A program made the translations under genes and the position numbers. Below the pieces are notes generated by a model, which saw only the letters and a program-made list of their open reading frames with translations, ran no database searches and was not told where the DNA came from. Below, piece by piece: positions 17,362 to 26,217 of a DNA stretch of 56,293 bases. Position 1 is the stretch's first letter. Each line of letters opens with the position of its first letter. Where the stretch lies: positions 1 to 56,293 of the forward strand of contig JALOTA010000022.1 of assembly GCA_025458125.1 (NCBI GenBank). Direction: 5' to 3'. The DNA comes from Hyphomicrobium sp. (GTDB taxonomy: Bacteria; Pseudomonadota; Alphaproteobacteria; Rhizobiales; Hyphomicrobiaceae).

Positions 17362-20300
17362 TCAATTCTTCTTCGACGGCACCACCGTGTCGGACGACCA
17401 GCCGTCGACCGTCTCCGGCTCCTTGTAAGCGCCGCCCGAACTCGACGCCCTGACCCGCTTGTCGACCGGCACGTTCGCCGGCGAGGGCGCGCGCGGTTGC
17501 ACGCTCGTGCTGGGATTGGTCATCTGGAACATCTCGCGGAAAATCCCCGGCGCGACCAATGAGAGCGGATTGACGATCACTTGAGGGTTAGACATCGCAC
17601 CCTGCACGGCGAAGGTGATGCCGAAGATTCCTTCTCCGCGCGGTCCGGACAGAATCTGCCCGAGCACGGGAATGCCACCGAGCGCGTTGTTGAGCCCCTG
17701 GAGCGGAATGTAGGTGCCCCCAAGGTTCACCTTCTGCGCGGCGTAATCGACCTTGCCCCTGAGTGTCGCGCCGAGCAGCGGGCCACGCAGGTAGCTGTCC
17801 TCGATCGCGAACTGACCGTATCCGACCGTGAACGGCAGTCGCATCCGGTCGAACTCGAACACCTCGCGCACCACTTTCCGCTCGCCATAACCCGCCGATC
17901 CGATCGCAGGTCCATCGCCGGATGCACTGGAAACGACCTCCGAAACGATGGGATCGCCCAGAACCTTGAAGTCTTCGATGATCAAGAGGCCCGAAGTCTG
18001 CTCGGCATCGCGCCCGGTGAGATTGATATCCATCCGGCCGCGCCCCCCCTGCATGTTCGGATAGAACCCGACAAGGCGCAGCGTCTCTCCGGCATCGGTC
18101 GTGTCCGAGATAATCTTGCGCGCGCCATTGGGGTCCGTCTGAAGGATCGCGATCAGAGCCTTTCCGCCGTCGAGCGCCCCACGCGCATCGAGCGCCGTCA
18201 GTTCATCGCCGCGCTTGGACATCTTCATCGAGAAATTTCGAAGATTGGCGTCCGAGAAGCCGATGACATTGTCGATTGAAACAGTGGCATCGACACCGCC
18301 TTTCTTCGCCGCGCCCTTGCGCCGGGCTCCGGTTCCGGCCGTGAACAGTGAACGGAAAAAATCACGGCCATCGAAAGTGCTGCCACTTACCCTGACATCC
18401 ATGACGTCGCGCGGGCCTTTCTTGCCACTGACCTCGAGCCGAGACACCGTGTTGAGAGAGACCGCCGGGAACTGAAATTCCTGAAGCTTCTGATCGGCCG
18501 CCAGCGTGATGAACCCCTCCGCCGCGATGGTGTCGCCGGATATCTTGAAGTTCCTCAGTTCCGTTGTGTCCCCGGCGCCGGTCACGACGTCGAACTCGAT
18601 CTTTCCGCTCTGACCGCGCGGTTTGTTCCAGGCGATCGCCGATATTCTGAAATCGGCAGGCGTGACGTCGGCCGTGACACGGACCGCCGCCGGACCAGCC
18701 CCACTTGCCGACCCGAGCGCAACGGAGACCGGTACATCCCCGTCGATAAAATCGGCAACGTCAAAACCCAGTTGCCGCCTGTCCGCATTGTCGAGCATGG
18801 CCGTCAAGGTCAGCGGCGAAGTCACCGGATCGGCGCCGGGCGGCGTCTGCCGCCGCCAATCAAGCTTGGCGATCACGCCATTCAAGATCAGCTCGCCCTT
18901 GGCCGTCACATCTTCCGGATTGAACTGCAGGTCGATGGCACCGCCCTGGACATTGACGACCCCGATTTTCTCCTTCGACTTGACGTCCGCTATCTTCGCC
19001 TTGCCGGTGATCGCAACCGTCGCACCTTGGATTTCCGGGAGAAGCGGCAAACGAACATCGAACTCGCCATCGATTTTCCCGCCAACCTTCTCCGGCGGAA
19101 CTGCGAAACCTTCCATCTCCAGGAACTTCAATTGCCGCGCCGCATCGATTGCGGGGCCGAGTGCGGATTGCAGGCGGAAGGCGACCTGCGCATCGGCGAT
19201 TGGCGCATCGACGTCCTGAACCGTGAACCTGACCGTCTTTAACCCGACGCCGGCCCCGAGCGCCGACTCCGGCGCCGTAAGCTCCATGACCCGGTTGCGA
19301 AGAGCCACCTTCACGGCCGGCGCCGTCATCATCGGGCCGTTCTTGACGGGATAAAGCGAGACGTTCTCCGCCGTCACATCCATCGTGACGGCTTCCGCCG
19401 TTCCACGAATTCCGATCGGCGAGCCGGCCGGCGCATAGGACCCGCTGGCAAACCGCACGGTGCCTTCGCGCAATGTGGCGCCTTCGAGATGTTCACCGGT
19501 CCACTGGCGTGCTCTGGGCGCCATCATCCGCGGCCAGAACGCCTTTATGATCCCCGCCTCAGCCGGGCCGAACCGGCCCTCAATGCGGGAGCCGGCCTTC
19601 CCGTCGTCCCCAGCGACCAGTTCGCCGGCAAATTCCGCGCTGGCTGGGCCGGCGGACGCAGCAATGCGGTCGAATTCGATCCGGTTGGACGCAGGCTCGA
19701 TGCGCCCGGTGACCAACAGTGCATCGAGCGGAATGGCCGCGACATTGAACTCCTCCGCGGCGAGTGAACCGGCCGTGCTCCGTATGTTGAAATCCCAGAT
19801 GGACGGCTCGGCGCTGTTCGGGTTTCTCACCGCCTCGCCTGTCAACGTCACGGAGCTATCGCCCCAGCGCGCCGTCGACGGCGCGATCGACAACCGCTCG
19901 CCGGCCGCATCGTAACTGATATTGAAAAGACCCGCGTCTATGAGCATCGGCGCCGACATCGCAGCGCCAAAGTCCAGAAGCCCGCGTCCGATCTCCACGG
20001 CGATGTCGGCGCCGTTCAGTTCGCCGGTGGTTTGAAAGCGAACCGATGCATTGCCGGCAAGCGGAAGTTCGAGCGCGCGCAGCAGCGCAAGGTTCGGAAA
20101 GGCCCGGCCGAGAGAACTCGGCACCAGGTCGCGCACCGCCGCCTTCAATGTGAGCGTTCCCGTCTTCTCCGAATCCTCCGTCAAGACGGAAAGCGACCAA
20201 AGACCCCGGTCCGATTCCACCCGGGCAACCGCGGAAATGACACTGCCGCGCCGTCGGTGATCGAGGTCGATGGCAAGATCGGCAACCTTCCAGGTGCTGC

Positions 20301-21153
20301 GCTCTCCCTCATAATCGATCTCGACGGCAGCATTCCGGAGCCCGATCTGAGCAAGGCTCGACGTGGCATCCTCCTGCCGCCGCGCACGCGCGGAGAACTC
20401 GGAGATGACGCGCGCCAGATCGAGTTTCTGCAGGGCGCCTGCCGGTCCACCCGACGGCTTGACCGCATCGGCGGCAGGCAAGGAATCCACAGGTGGCTGC
20501 TGCGGGACGGTAGCTCCGGACGAAGGCGTTTCGCTGAGGTCGGGCTCGGTGAAACTCAAAGCCAAGCCGTCCTGCTTCGAATAGACGACGGAGACCCGCG
20601 GCTCGATCAGGTCGACCCGCCTCGGCTGAACGTCGAGCAGAAGCAGATTGCCGAGATCGACCCACACCGCCGCGACCGGGGCTGATGCCACAACGCTTCC
20701 GTCAGCCTCATGCAGCCTCAGATTGACGAGCCGGAATTCCAGGTCGCCATCTTCCCCCAGTTGCAGCAGGGTGTCGCCGACTTTCGCGGTGAGGCCGTTG
20801 AGTTGCGCGGTGATGCCTCGCTCAATGGGTCCGGCCATCATCTTCAGAGAGATCGGCCCCTGCTGGAGCCGCACATAGACGACGATGAAAGCCAACGCCG
20901 ATAGCAGGAGTACGGGGGAGAACCACAGGAGCGCCCGCCCGGCGAGGCGCACACCGACGGGCCATTTTTCCAGATCGCGCCACGTGCGGGCCGTCGCCGT
21001 CACACGGTCCCCGGCCGGTTGAACGCGGTCTGGCCTGGCGGTCACCGGGCGGCCCGTGCGCGGCGTACCAGTGCGCGTTACAGGCTCGATCTTCGGCTTT
21101 TCCACCCTTGCGCTTCCCCCTGGTGCGCCGCGATCGCATGAATCTCCCGGCAC
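17362..21153 (-). CDS. Large AsmA-like/YhdP-type membrane-anchored protein (DUF3971)
   Basis: A very long protein (up to 1263 residues) with a basic cytoplasmic N-terminus, one membrane span near 75-95 (LLWFSPVLLLSALAFIVVY) and a huge beta-rich periplasmic part ending in an AsmA-like C-terminal domain (GYGQFAIEDSYLRGPLLGATLRG, then a Pro-rich tail). This matches the DUF3971/YhdP group of AsmA-like proteins, which form long grooves thought to carry phospholipids between the membranes. The frame starts at GTG 21153; GTG 21105, which has an AGGGGG site upstream, is an equally possible start. It is convergent with tyrS. Confidence 0.85.
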   Translation of the reverse strand: MPGDSCDRGAPGGSARVEKPKIEPVTRTGTPRTGRPVTARPDRVQPAGDRVTATARTWRDLEKWPVGVRLAGRALLWFSPVLLLSALAFIVVYVRLQQGPISLKMMAGPIERGITAQLNGLTAKVGDTLLQLGEDGDLEFRLVNLRLHEADGSVVASAPVAAVWVDLGNLLLLDVQPRRVDLIEPRVSVVYSKQDGLALSFTEPDLSETPSSGATVPQQPPVDSLPAADAVKPSGGPAGALQKLDLARVISEFSARARRQEDATSSLAQIGLRNAAVEIDYEGERSTWKVADLAIDLDHRRRGSVISAVARVESDRGLWSLSVLTEDSEKTGTLTLKAAVRDLVPSSLGRAFPNLALLRALELPLAGNASVRFQTTGELNGADIAVEIGRGLLDFGAAMSAPMLIDAGLFNISYDAAGERLSIAPSTARWGDSSVTLTGEAVRNPNSAEPSIWDFNIRSTAGSLAAEEFNVAAIPLDALLVTGRIEPASNRIEFDRIAASAGPASAEFAGELVAGDDGKAGSRIEGRFGPAEAGIIKAFWPRMMAPRARQWTGEHLEGATLREGTVRFASGSYAPAGSPIGIRGTAEAVTMDVTAENVSLYPVKNGPMMTAPAVKVALRNRVMELTAPESALGAGVGLKTVRFTVQDVDAPIADAQVAFRLQSALGPAIDAARQLKFLEMEGFAVPPEKVGGKIDGEFDVRLPLLPEIQGATVAITGKAKIADVKSKEKIGVVNVQGGAIDLQFNPEDVTAKGELILNGVIAKLDWRRQTPPGADPVTSPLTLTAMLDNADRRQLGFDVADFIDGDVPVSVALGSASGAGPAAVRVTADVTPADFRISAIAWNKPRGQSGKIEFDVVTGAGDTTELRNFKISGDTIAAEGFITLAADQKLQEFQFPAVSLNTVSRLEVSGKKGPRDVMDVRVSGSTFDGRDFFRSLFTAGTGARRKGAAKKGGVDATVSIDNVIGFSDANLRNFSMKMSKRGDELTALDARGALDGGKALIAILQTDPNGARKIISDTTDAGETLRLVGFYPNMQGGRGRMDINLTGRDAEQTSGLLIIEDFKVLGDPIVSEVVSSASGDGPAIGSAGYGERKVVREVFEFDRMRLPFTVGYGQFAIEDSYLRGPLLGATLRGKVDYAAQKVNLGGTYIPLQGLNNALGGIPVLGQILSGPRGEGIFGITFAVQGAMSNPQVIVNPLSLVAPGIFREMFQMTNPSTSVQPRAPSPANVPVDKRVRASSSGGAYKEPETVDGWSSDTVVPSKKN

Positions 21154-21340
21154 GGAGTGACCGCCGGGACCGATGCGGCCCTTTTTCCCTCGAGGGCCTG
21201 CGAAAAAATACGCCGGAACAACAGCCTCTTGAACCGGGATCGGTTATCGTCCGTTCAAACGCAAGTGCGGTTGAAAAAGCGACAAAAGAAAGGCGCGCGC
21301 CCCATGCTTACCGAAGGTTCCAAAATCTAAGGGCAAAATC

Positions 21341-21718
21341 GTGGTCGTCTACTTCTATCCGAAGGACGATACATCCGGCTGCACCAGAGAAGCGAAGGAC
21401 TTTTCCGATCTCGCCAGTGAGTTCGCCAGCGCCGGTGCCGAAGTCTACGGCATCTCGCCCGATAGCGTGAAGAGCCACGACAAGTTCCGCTGCAAGCATG
21501 GGCTTGAAGTCCGTCTGCTGTCCGATGAGGAAAAGTCGGCAGCGACGGCCTATGGAGTGTGGGTGGAGAAATCCATGTACGGCAAGAAGTACATGGGCGT
21601 GGAGCGGTCGACGTTCCTTATCGACTCTAAGGGAAAGCTGGCAAAGATCTGGCGCAAGGTGAGCGTTCCCGGTCATGCAGCGGAAGTCCTCGAAGCCGTG
21701 AAATCCTTGCCAGCGTGA
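21341..21718 (+). CDS. bcp: Peroxiredoxin Bcp/PrxQ, N-terminal part missing (possible pseudogene)
   Basis: The 125-residue frame is clearly Bcp: VVYFYPKDDTSGCTREAKDF holds the peroxidatic cysteine, and MYGKKYMGVERSTFLI carries the active-site Arg. Normal Bcp proteins have about 30 more residues before this, including the APDFTLP strand. Upstream, ATG 21304 reads MLTEGSK, the expected Bcp start, and then hits TAA in a different frame. This looks like loss of roughly 18 codons plus a frame change. Translation from GTG 21341 is still possible, as AAGGG sits seven bases before it and the tiny upstream frame could couple to it. Whether the product folds is doubtful. Confidence 0.75.
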   Translation: MVVYFYPKDDTSGCTREAKDFSDLASEFASAGAEVYGISPDSVKSHDKFRCKHGLEVRLLSDEEKSAATAYGVWVEKSMYGKKYMGVERSTFLIDSKGKLAKIWRKVSVPGHAAEVLEAVKSLPA

Positions 21719-21942
21719 ACGACGCCGCGGGTTCGGGCAAATGAGCGCCCAGAAGTCAGGCAGAATGCTTCTATGCACTGTAACCGTCGTCGCCGGCGTG
21801 CTTCTGGAGTGACCGCTTGAAACGGACGTGATAATCGGCTCGACATCTAATCGGTGGGATAACCGGCTTTCGTCACAATCATGCGCGGTTTCAGCTATAG
21901 GGCGCGAGGATTGGGCGAAACGTGCGTTCAGGGAGGTTTCCG

Positions 21943-22491
21943 ATGTTGCCGAATTTTCGCAAGCCGGACAGCGAAGGCAAATCCGGCTTCATCTCGTCTC
22001 CGGTTCTCCCGCAGACCAGCCCCCCGCCGACACGGCCGATCGGCTCGGCGCTTCGAACCTCCGAACGTGGAACGCCGTCCGTGATCGGCCCTGAATTGCA
22101 GATCACCGGCAATCTCGTTTCGCGCGGCGAAGTCCAGATTGACGGGGAAATAAACGGCGACGTTCATGGTTCAAACGTGGTCGTTGGAGAACGGGCGACG
22201 GTAACCGGCGGCATTGTCGCCGACGAAGTCGTCGTCCGGGGCCATGTCATGGGCTCCGTTCGCGGCAAACGGGTCCTGCTGCAATCAACCTGCCGCGTCG
22301 AAGGCGACGTCTATCATCTTACCCTGGCGATCGAGCAGGGCGCATATTTCGAGGGCAAGTCCCGCCGCACGGAAGATCCGACGGCCGGTTATGGCTTAGC
22401 CGCCCAGCCCGAAACGAGAGAACACCCCCCGGCACCGGAGCCCCAAGCCGCGGAACCGGCAACCGATCCGGAACCGTCCGAAACACCCTGA
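21943..22491 (+). CDS. Bactofilin (polymer-forming cytoskeletal protein)
   Basis: A 182-residue cytoskeletal protein. The bactofilin core runs from about residue 45 (SVIGPELQITGNLVSRGEV) to 140 with the repeating beta-helix pattern G.I.G.V.G..V.V; disordered Pro-rich ends flank it on both sides. Bactofilins polymerise without nucleotide and position cell-wall or envelope enzymes. ATG 21943 follows a GGGAGG site with six bases spacing, so the longer GTG frame from 21922 is rejected. In related bacteria an M23 peptidase gene often lies just upstream; none is present here. Confidence 0.92.
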   Translation: MLPNFRKPDSEGKSGFISSPVLPQTSPPPTRPIGSALRTSERGTPSVIGPELQITGNLVSRGEVQIDGEINGDVHGSNVVVGERATVTGGIVADEVVVRGHVMGSVRGKRVLLQSTCRVEGDVYHLTLAIEQGAYFEGKSRRTEDPTAGYGLAAQPETREHPPAPEPQAAEPATDPEPSETP

Positions 22492-22625
22492 TCAGCCAAA
22501 TTCACCTCGTTTCATGTTTTGTTCGCCTGCCCCGTTCTGCTTCTGATCACATGTGGATAAGTTACGGAACATTTTGATTTTCTGCTTTAGAATCAGAATT
22601 CCAGGATTCGAATCGGGGTTGTTTA

Positions 22626-23726
22626 TTGTCAGTGGACTTCCAAACGGTGGTCGTCGGCGGGGGCGTCGTCGGGCTGGCCTGCGCTGAAGCATGCCTTGGC
22701 ATGGGCCGTGACGTCCTTCTCATCGAGCGTCATGCCCGTCTCGGCCAGGAGACATCCTCCCGCAACAGCGAGGTCGCTCACGGCGGCCTCTATTACCCCC
22801 CGGGCTCCTTGAAGGCGCGGCTTTGCGTCGAAGGCCGCCACCTCATGCGCGCGTTCTGCGAGGGCGCGGGCGTTCCCTATCACCGCGTCGGCAAACTTAT
22901 CGTCGCCTGCGACGATATGGAGATCGCACCTCTGGAAGCACTGGCCGCCCGGGCGCAAAGCAACGGCGTTGAAGGTATCCGCCTGATCAGCGCCGCCGAA
23001 GCCAAGGCCCTCGAACCCGAATTGGACTGCGTCGCGGCCATCCACTCCCCCGCGACGGCCATCGTCGACAGCACCGGCTTCATGCTCGCACTGGAGGCCC
23101 GATACATCGACCGAGGTGGCACCATTGCAACCGGCACGAACGTCGTGGGCATCGAGCGTATCCCAAACGGCTTTAGCATCGCCTGCGTGAGCAACGGTTG
23201 CGATGCTACGATATCCGCGCGGACACTGATCCTATCCGGCGGCCTGTCGGCAAGCGCGCTAGCCCGCCTGATCGTCCCGCCGCTTGCCGGCCCGATCCCG
23301 GAAACGACCTACGCGAAGGGGCATTACTTCGCGCTCACGGGAAAAATCCCCTTCTCGCGACTGGTCTATCCGATGCCGTCGACCGCGGGACTGGGAATTC
23401 ACTTCACGCTCTCAACGGGCGGCGAAGCCAAGTTCGGACCCGACGTCGAGTGGTGCGCCGAGCCCGACGCCACGTTCGATGAAGACGGCGGAGCCCGTAA
23501 CGTCGACGAGGAGCGCCTGACCCCGGCCTATGTCGGCATCCGGCCGAAAATCGCCGGCGAGGGCACACCGGCTAAGGATTTCGCCATCGAAGGTCCAGAG
23601 ACGCATGGTTGCGAAGGGCTTATCGCGCTCTATGGCATCGAGAGCCCGGGGCTCACCTCCAGCCTGGCCATCGCCAAGCTGGTTGCCGATCGATTGACGC
23701 GGGAACTTGCGTGCGCGGCTAAGTGA
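22626..23726 (+). CDS. FAD-dependent oxidoreductase, L-2-hydroxyglutarate oxidase-like
   Basis: A 366-residue flavoprotein of the DAO/LhgO family. The dinucleotide-binding motif is VVVGGGVVGLACAEA near the N-terminus. It is followed by ERHARLGQETSSRNSEVAHGGLYYPPGSLK, split here as LGQETSSRNSEV and HGGLYYP, which is typical of L-2-hydroxyglutarate oxidases. The C-terminus carries the second FAD contact, LIALYGIESPGLTSSLAIA. The substrate is probably a 2-hydroxy acid. The start is TTG 22626 or GTG 22632; no ATG precedes the FAD motif. It overlaps the convergent acetyltransferase gene by eight bases. Confidence 0.85.
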   Translation: MSVDFQTVVVGGGVVGLACAEACLGMGRDVLLIERHARLGQETSSRNSEVAHGGLYYPPGSLKARLCVEGRHLMRAFCEGAGVPYHRVGKLIVACDDMEIAPLEALAARAQSNGVEGIRLISAAEAKALEPELDCVAAIHSPATAIVDSTGFMLALEARYIDRGGTIATGTNVVGIERIPNGFSIACVSNGCDATISARTLILSGGLSASALARLIVPPLAGPIPETTYAKGHYFALTGKIPFSRLVYPMPSTAGLGIHFTLSTGGEAKFGPDVEWCAEPDATFDEDGGARNVDEERLTPAYVGIRPKIAGEGTPAKDFAIEGPETHGCEGLIALYGIESPGLTSSLAIAKLVADRLTRELACAAK

Positions 23727-24300
23727 GGTCACGAGCGAGCATCACGATCTCCCGGCCGTTCCATTCGGTCGCCGCAACCTCGCGAAAGCCGGCAGCCTGA
23801 TAGAAGCGGACATTGCGCATTCCCCGCCCCGTAAAGACGTGAACGCCCCTGGTGCCGGCGCGAGCGGCATGCCGGCAGAAGGCGTCTACGAGCAACTGCC
23901 CCAATCCCCTTCCCCGCCACTCGGGCGCCAGATTGACGTGAAGGTTCGCCGGATAACGAGCGGTGAAGGCCGCAAGTTTCCGGAAATAGGCCAGGTCGTC
24001 GAACCGCGGCGACTGGGCTGGATCGTCGAGGGACCCGACCAGATAACCCGCAACCTCGTCATTTGCGCCCGCAAACGCGAGAAAAGCGTGCTGCGCATCA
24101 TGAGCGAGATAGCGGCCGAGCCATCGGTCGTGAAATGCTGCCCGCTCTAGCGGCGAGGAGAACGTCTTCGTCCCGCTTGCCTCGAAGAAGATCCCGTCCA
24201 CCTGATCGAGCACCGCCGCGCTCCGCGGTCTGACCAGAAAAGGTTCGATGACGGGCAGTTGGTCTGCCCCTGACGGCGAGGCCGGCCCCGGTCGCGACAT
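23719..24300 (-). CDS. GNAT family N-acetyltransferase
   Basis: A 193-residue acetyltransferase. The acetyl-CoA binding motif A reads HVNLAPEWRGRGLGQLLVDAF, split as LHVNLAPEW and RGRGLGQLLV, and motif B follows as VHVFTGRGMRNVRFYQAAGFREV. The substrate cannot be told. ATG 24300 has GGAG five bases upstream, so I prefer it to GTG 24306. The stop overlaps the convergent oxidoreductase gene, and the lipoprotein gene lies 36 bases upstream on the same strand. Confidence 0.85.
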   Translation of the reverse strand: MSRPGPASPSGADQLPVIEPFLVRPRSAAVLDQVDGIFFEASGTKTFSSPLERAAFHDRWLGRYLAHDAQHAFLAFAGANDEVAGYLVGSLDDPAQSPRFDDLAYFRKLAAFTARYPANLHVNLAPEWRGRGLGQLLVDAFCRHAARAGTRGVHVFTGRGMRNVRFYQAAGFREVAATEWNGREIVMLARDLT

Positions 24301-24336
24301 AAACACTCCGCTTGGAAGTCGGCACAGGCTAGCCGC

Positions 24337-24771
24337 TCAGCGGCGGCACTTCCAGCGGGCATTGAAAGGACAGGAGACGGCCGGTCGCGAAGAGTGGACT
24401 CTGCGCGGACGAGCTGAGACGGGCTCGGGCAACACTCCCGCCTCTTCCGGCCCCATCGGGACGGGAAGACCGTCGTCACCGCCTGGCGAACCTTCAGGCA
24501 CGTCGTTCTGCGAAATCGTGATCCAGTCCTCGCGCGCGGCGCCGCCATCCGGCGACGGCACGGACGTCGCATCGTCCGCGGTTTCGACATAGGCCGTATG
24601 CACGGACGCCGCCGCGGCCGGCTCGGGCTGGAGCCACGCGAAGACCTTGGGCCCGGAGGCGTGCTGGGAACTGGAACATGCGGCCAGAAACGCCGCGAGC
24701 GAAAGGACAGTGCCGGTCCCGATGCAACGGACGGCGCGCACACGCAAGGGCGCGCGGGATGACGCAGACAT
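24337..24771 (-). CDS. Small hypothetical lipoprotein
   Basis: A 144-residue protein with a lipoprotein signal: a basic start, the hydrophobic TVLSLAAFLAA and the lipobox Cys in LAACSSS. The mature part is acidic and Pro/Gly-rich, then ends in an Arg-rich stretch with two cysteines (SCPFNARWKCRR). No family is recognised. ATG 24771 has a weak GAGG site ten bases upstream. It is likely cotranscribed with the GNAT gene. Confidence 0.6.
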   Translation of the reverse strand: MSASSRAPLRVRAVRCIGTGTVLSLAAFLAACSSSQHASGPKVFAWLQPEPAAAASVHTAYVETADDATSVPSPDGGAAREDWITISQNDVPEGSPGGDDGLPVPMGPEEAGVLPEPVSARPRRVHSSRPAVSCPFNARWKCRR

Positions 24772-24858
24772 GAAACGCAAACCTCGGAAATGACGCGAAC
24801 TAAGGTCCGAGGATCGCAGCTTCCGGTTAAGGCCCGCCTAACGGCTGTGTCATTGAGA

Positions 24859-25500
24859 TCACCCGCGAGCGGTGTCGAACAGCCCGCTACCGGCGAACCC
24901 GTCGAAAACCGCCTGTACCGCGATTGCGGCAAGGAGAATACCGAACACGCGCATCAGAACCCGCTGCGCGGTCACACCCAGCGCGCGGGAAAGTTCGTTG
25001 GCCAGAAACAGCAGGATGAACGTCAGGATCATCACCGCAGCGAGCGCGAGCACGACACCGGAATAGCTGGCCGTATCGGCCGAAGCTCCCGCCGCCATGA
25101 GGATCACCGCACCGATGGCCCCCGGCCCCGCCAGCAGCGGCGTGGCAATCGGAAAGATTGCGATGTCCTCCTTGACGTGGGCTTCCTCATCTTCAATCGG
25201 CGTCAATTTGAATGCACTGGTCGGCCGGGCAAAAATCATATCGAGCGCGATGACCAGCAGGATGATGCCGCCCGCGGTCTGCAAGGCCGGAATTCCCACT
25301 CCGAGTTGCTTTAAAAGTGGCCCGCCGGCGAACAACGCTCCGAACAGGATGATCGACGCGATGCCGACAGCCCTTGCCGCAACGCGGGTGCGTTCAGGCC
25401 GCATCATCTGCGGTGTCAGCGCAGCAAAAATAACGGCCGCCTCGACCGGACCGATCGTGGCGAAGAACGTCGCGAAACTGGCAAGAAATGACGGCAGCAT
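24859..25500 (-). CDS. MarC family integral membrane protein
   Basis: A 213-residue inner-membrane protein with six predicted spans. Family features are the N-terminal FATIGPVEAAVIFAALTP, the middle IAIFPIATPLLAGPGAIGAVI and the closing VFGILLAAIAVQAVFDG. The MarC/UPF0056 family is common, but its transport role is not settled, and despite the name it is not part of antibiotic resistance regulation. It lies 28 bases after the idi gene on the same strand, so they may share a transcript. Confidence 0.9.
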   Translation of the reverse strand: MLPSFLASFATFFATIGPVEAAVIFAALTPQMMRPERTRVAARAVGIASIILFGALFAGGPLLKQLGVGIPALQTAGGIILLVIALDMIFARPTSAFKLTPIEDEEAHVKEDIAIFPIATPLLAGPGAIGAVILMAAGASADTASYSGVVLALAAVMILTFILLFLANELSRALGVTAQRVLMRVFGILLAAIAVQAVFDGFAGSGLFDTARG

Positions 25501-25528
25501 GATCTCTACACAGGCGCGGCCCGAACGG

Positions 25529-26104
25529 TCAGGAGGCCGGCCGCTCCAGAGGCCAGACCGCCCGCATGTATTTCACGAACCAAGCCGTAAAGACTTCCGG
25601 TGTTGCGTCGAAAGCCGATAGCAGGGCAGCCGGGCTGATCCAACGGACCTCGGAAACTTCTTCCGGCGCCGGCACAAACACGCCATCGAAGGTGCCGCGA
25701 AAAACGTGAACGAACTCGTGCTCGACGAGACCCTGATCCAGTTCCGCTCGGTAGGTGATGGTGCCGAACTCCTCGAGCGGACAAGCCAAACCCAGTTCCT
25801 CACCGAGCCGGCGCAGCGCCGCCGCCGCGACTGGCTCCCCCGGCCGCGGGTGCCCGCAGCAGGCATTCGTCCAAAGCCCGCCGGAATGGTACTTGCAGAG
25901 CGCGCGGCGCTGCAGGAGCACCTCTCCTTTGCTGTTCCAGATAATGACCGAGAAAGCACGATGAAGAGCGCCATCGCGGTGCGCGGCCATCTTGCCGGCC
26001 GTACCGGTCGGCCGGTCTTCGGCGTCCACCAGAACGACCTGCTCGGCTTCCGGCCGCTCCTCGAGTTGCATCGCACGCTCCAAAGCGTCAATTTCAGCTG
26101 ACAC
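25529..26104 (-). CDS. idi: Isopentenyl-diphosphate delta-isomerase, type 1
   Basis: A 191-residue Nudix-fold enzyme that interconverts IPP and DMAPP. Catalytic features are visible: the cysteine in WTNACCGHPRPGE, the Nudix-box remnant RRLGEELGL, and the acidic metal-site segment VEHEFVHVF. The start is GTG 26104 with a GAGGGGG site eight bases upstream; the frame continues to 26149 without a better start. Type 1 Idi is dispensable in bacteria with the MEP pathway but common where isoprenoid demand (quinones, hopanoids, carotenoids) is high. It is divergent from the LysR gene. Confidence 0.9.
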   Translation of the reverse strand: MSAEIDALERAMQLEERPEAEQVVLVDAEDRPTGTAGKMAAHRDGALHRAFSVIIWNSKGEVLLQRRALCKYHSGGLWTNACCGHPRPGEPVAAAALRRLGEELGLACPLEEFGTITYRAELDQGLVEHEFVHVFRGTFDGVFVPAPEEVSEVRWISPAALLSAFDATPEVFTAWFVKYMRAVWPLERPAS

Positions 26105-26217
26105 ACAATGAACCCCCTCGCACCCCGCTGCAAGACGGAAACGGCGCACCGGATCGGCACTGCCCGCAATCCATCAAAAGGCTGTACAGTGCGCGTCGTC
26201 ACACCGGCTGAACGGAC

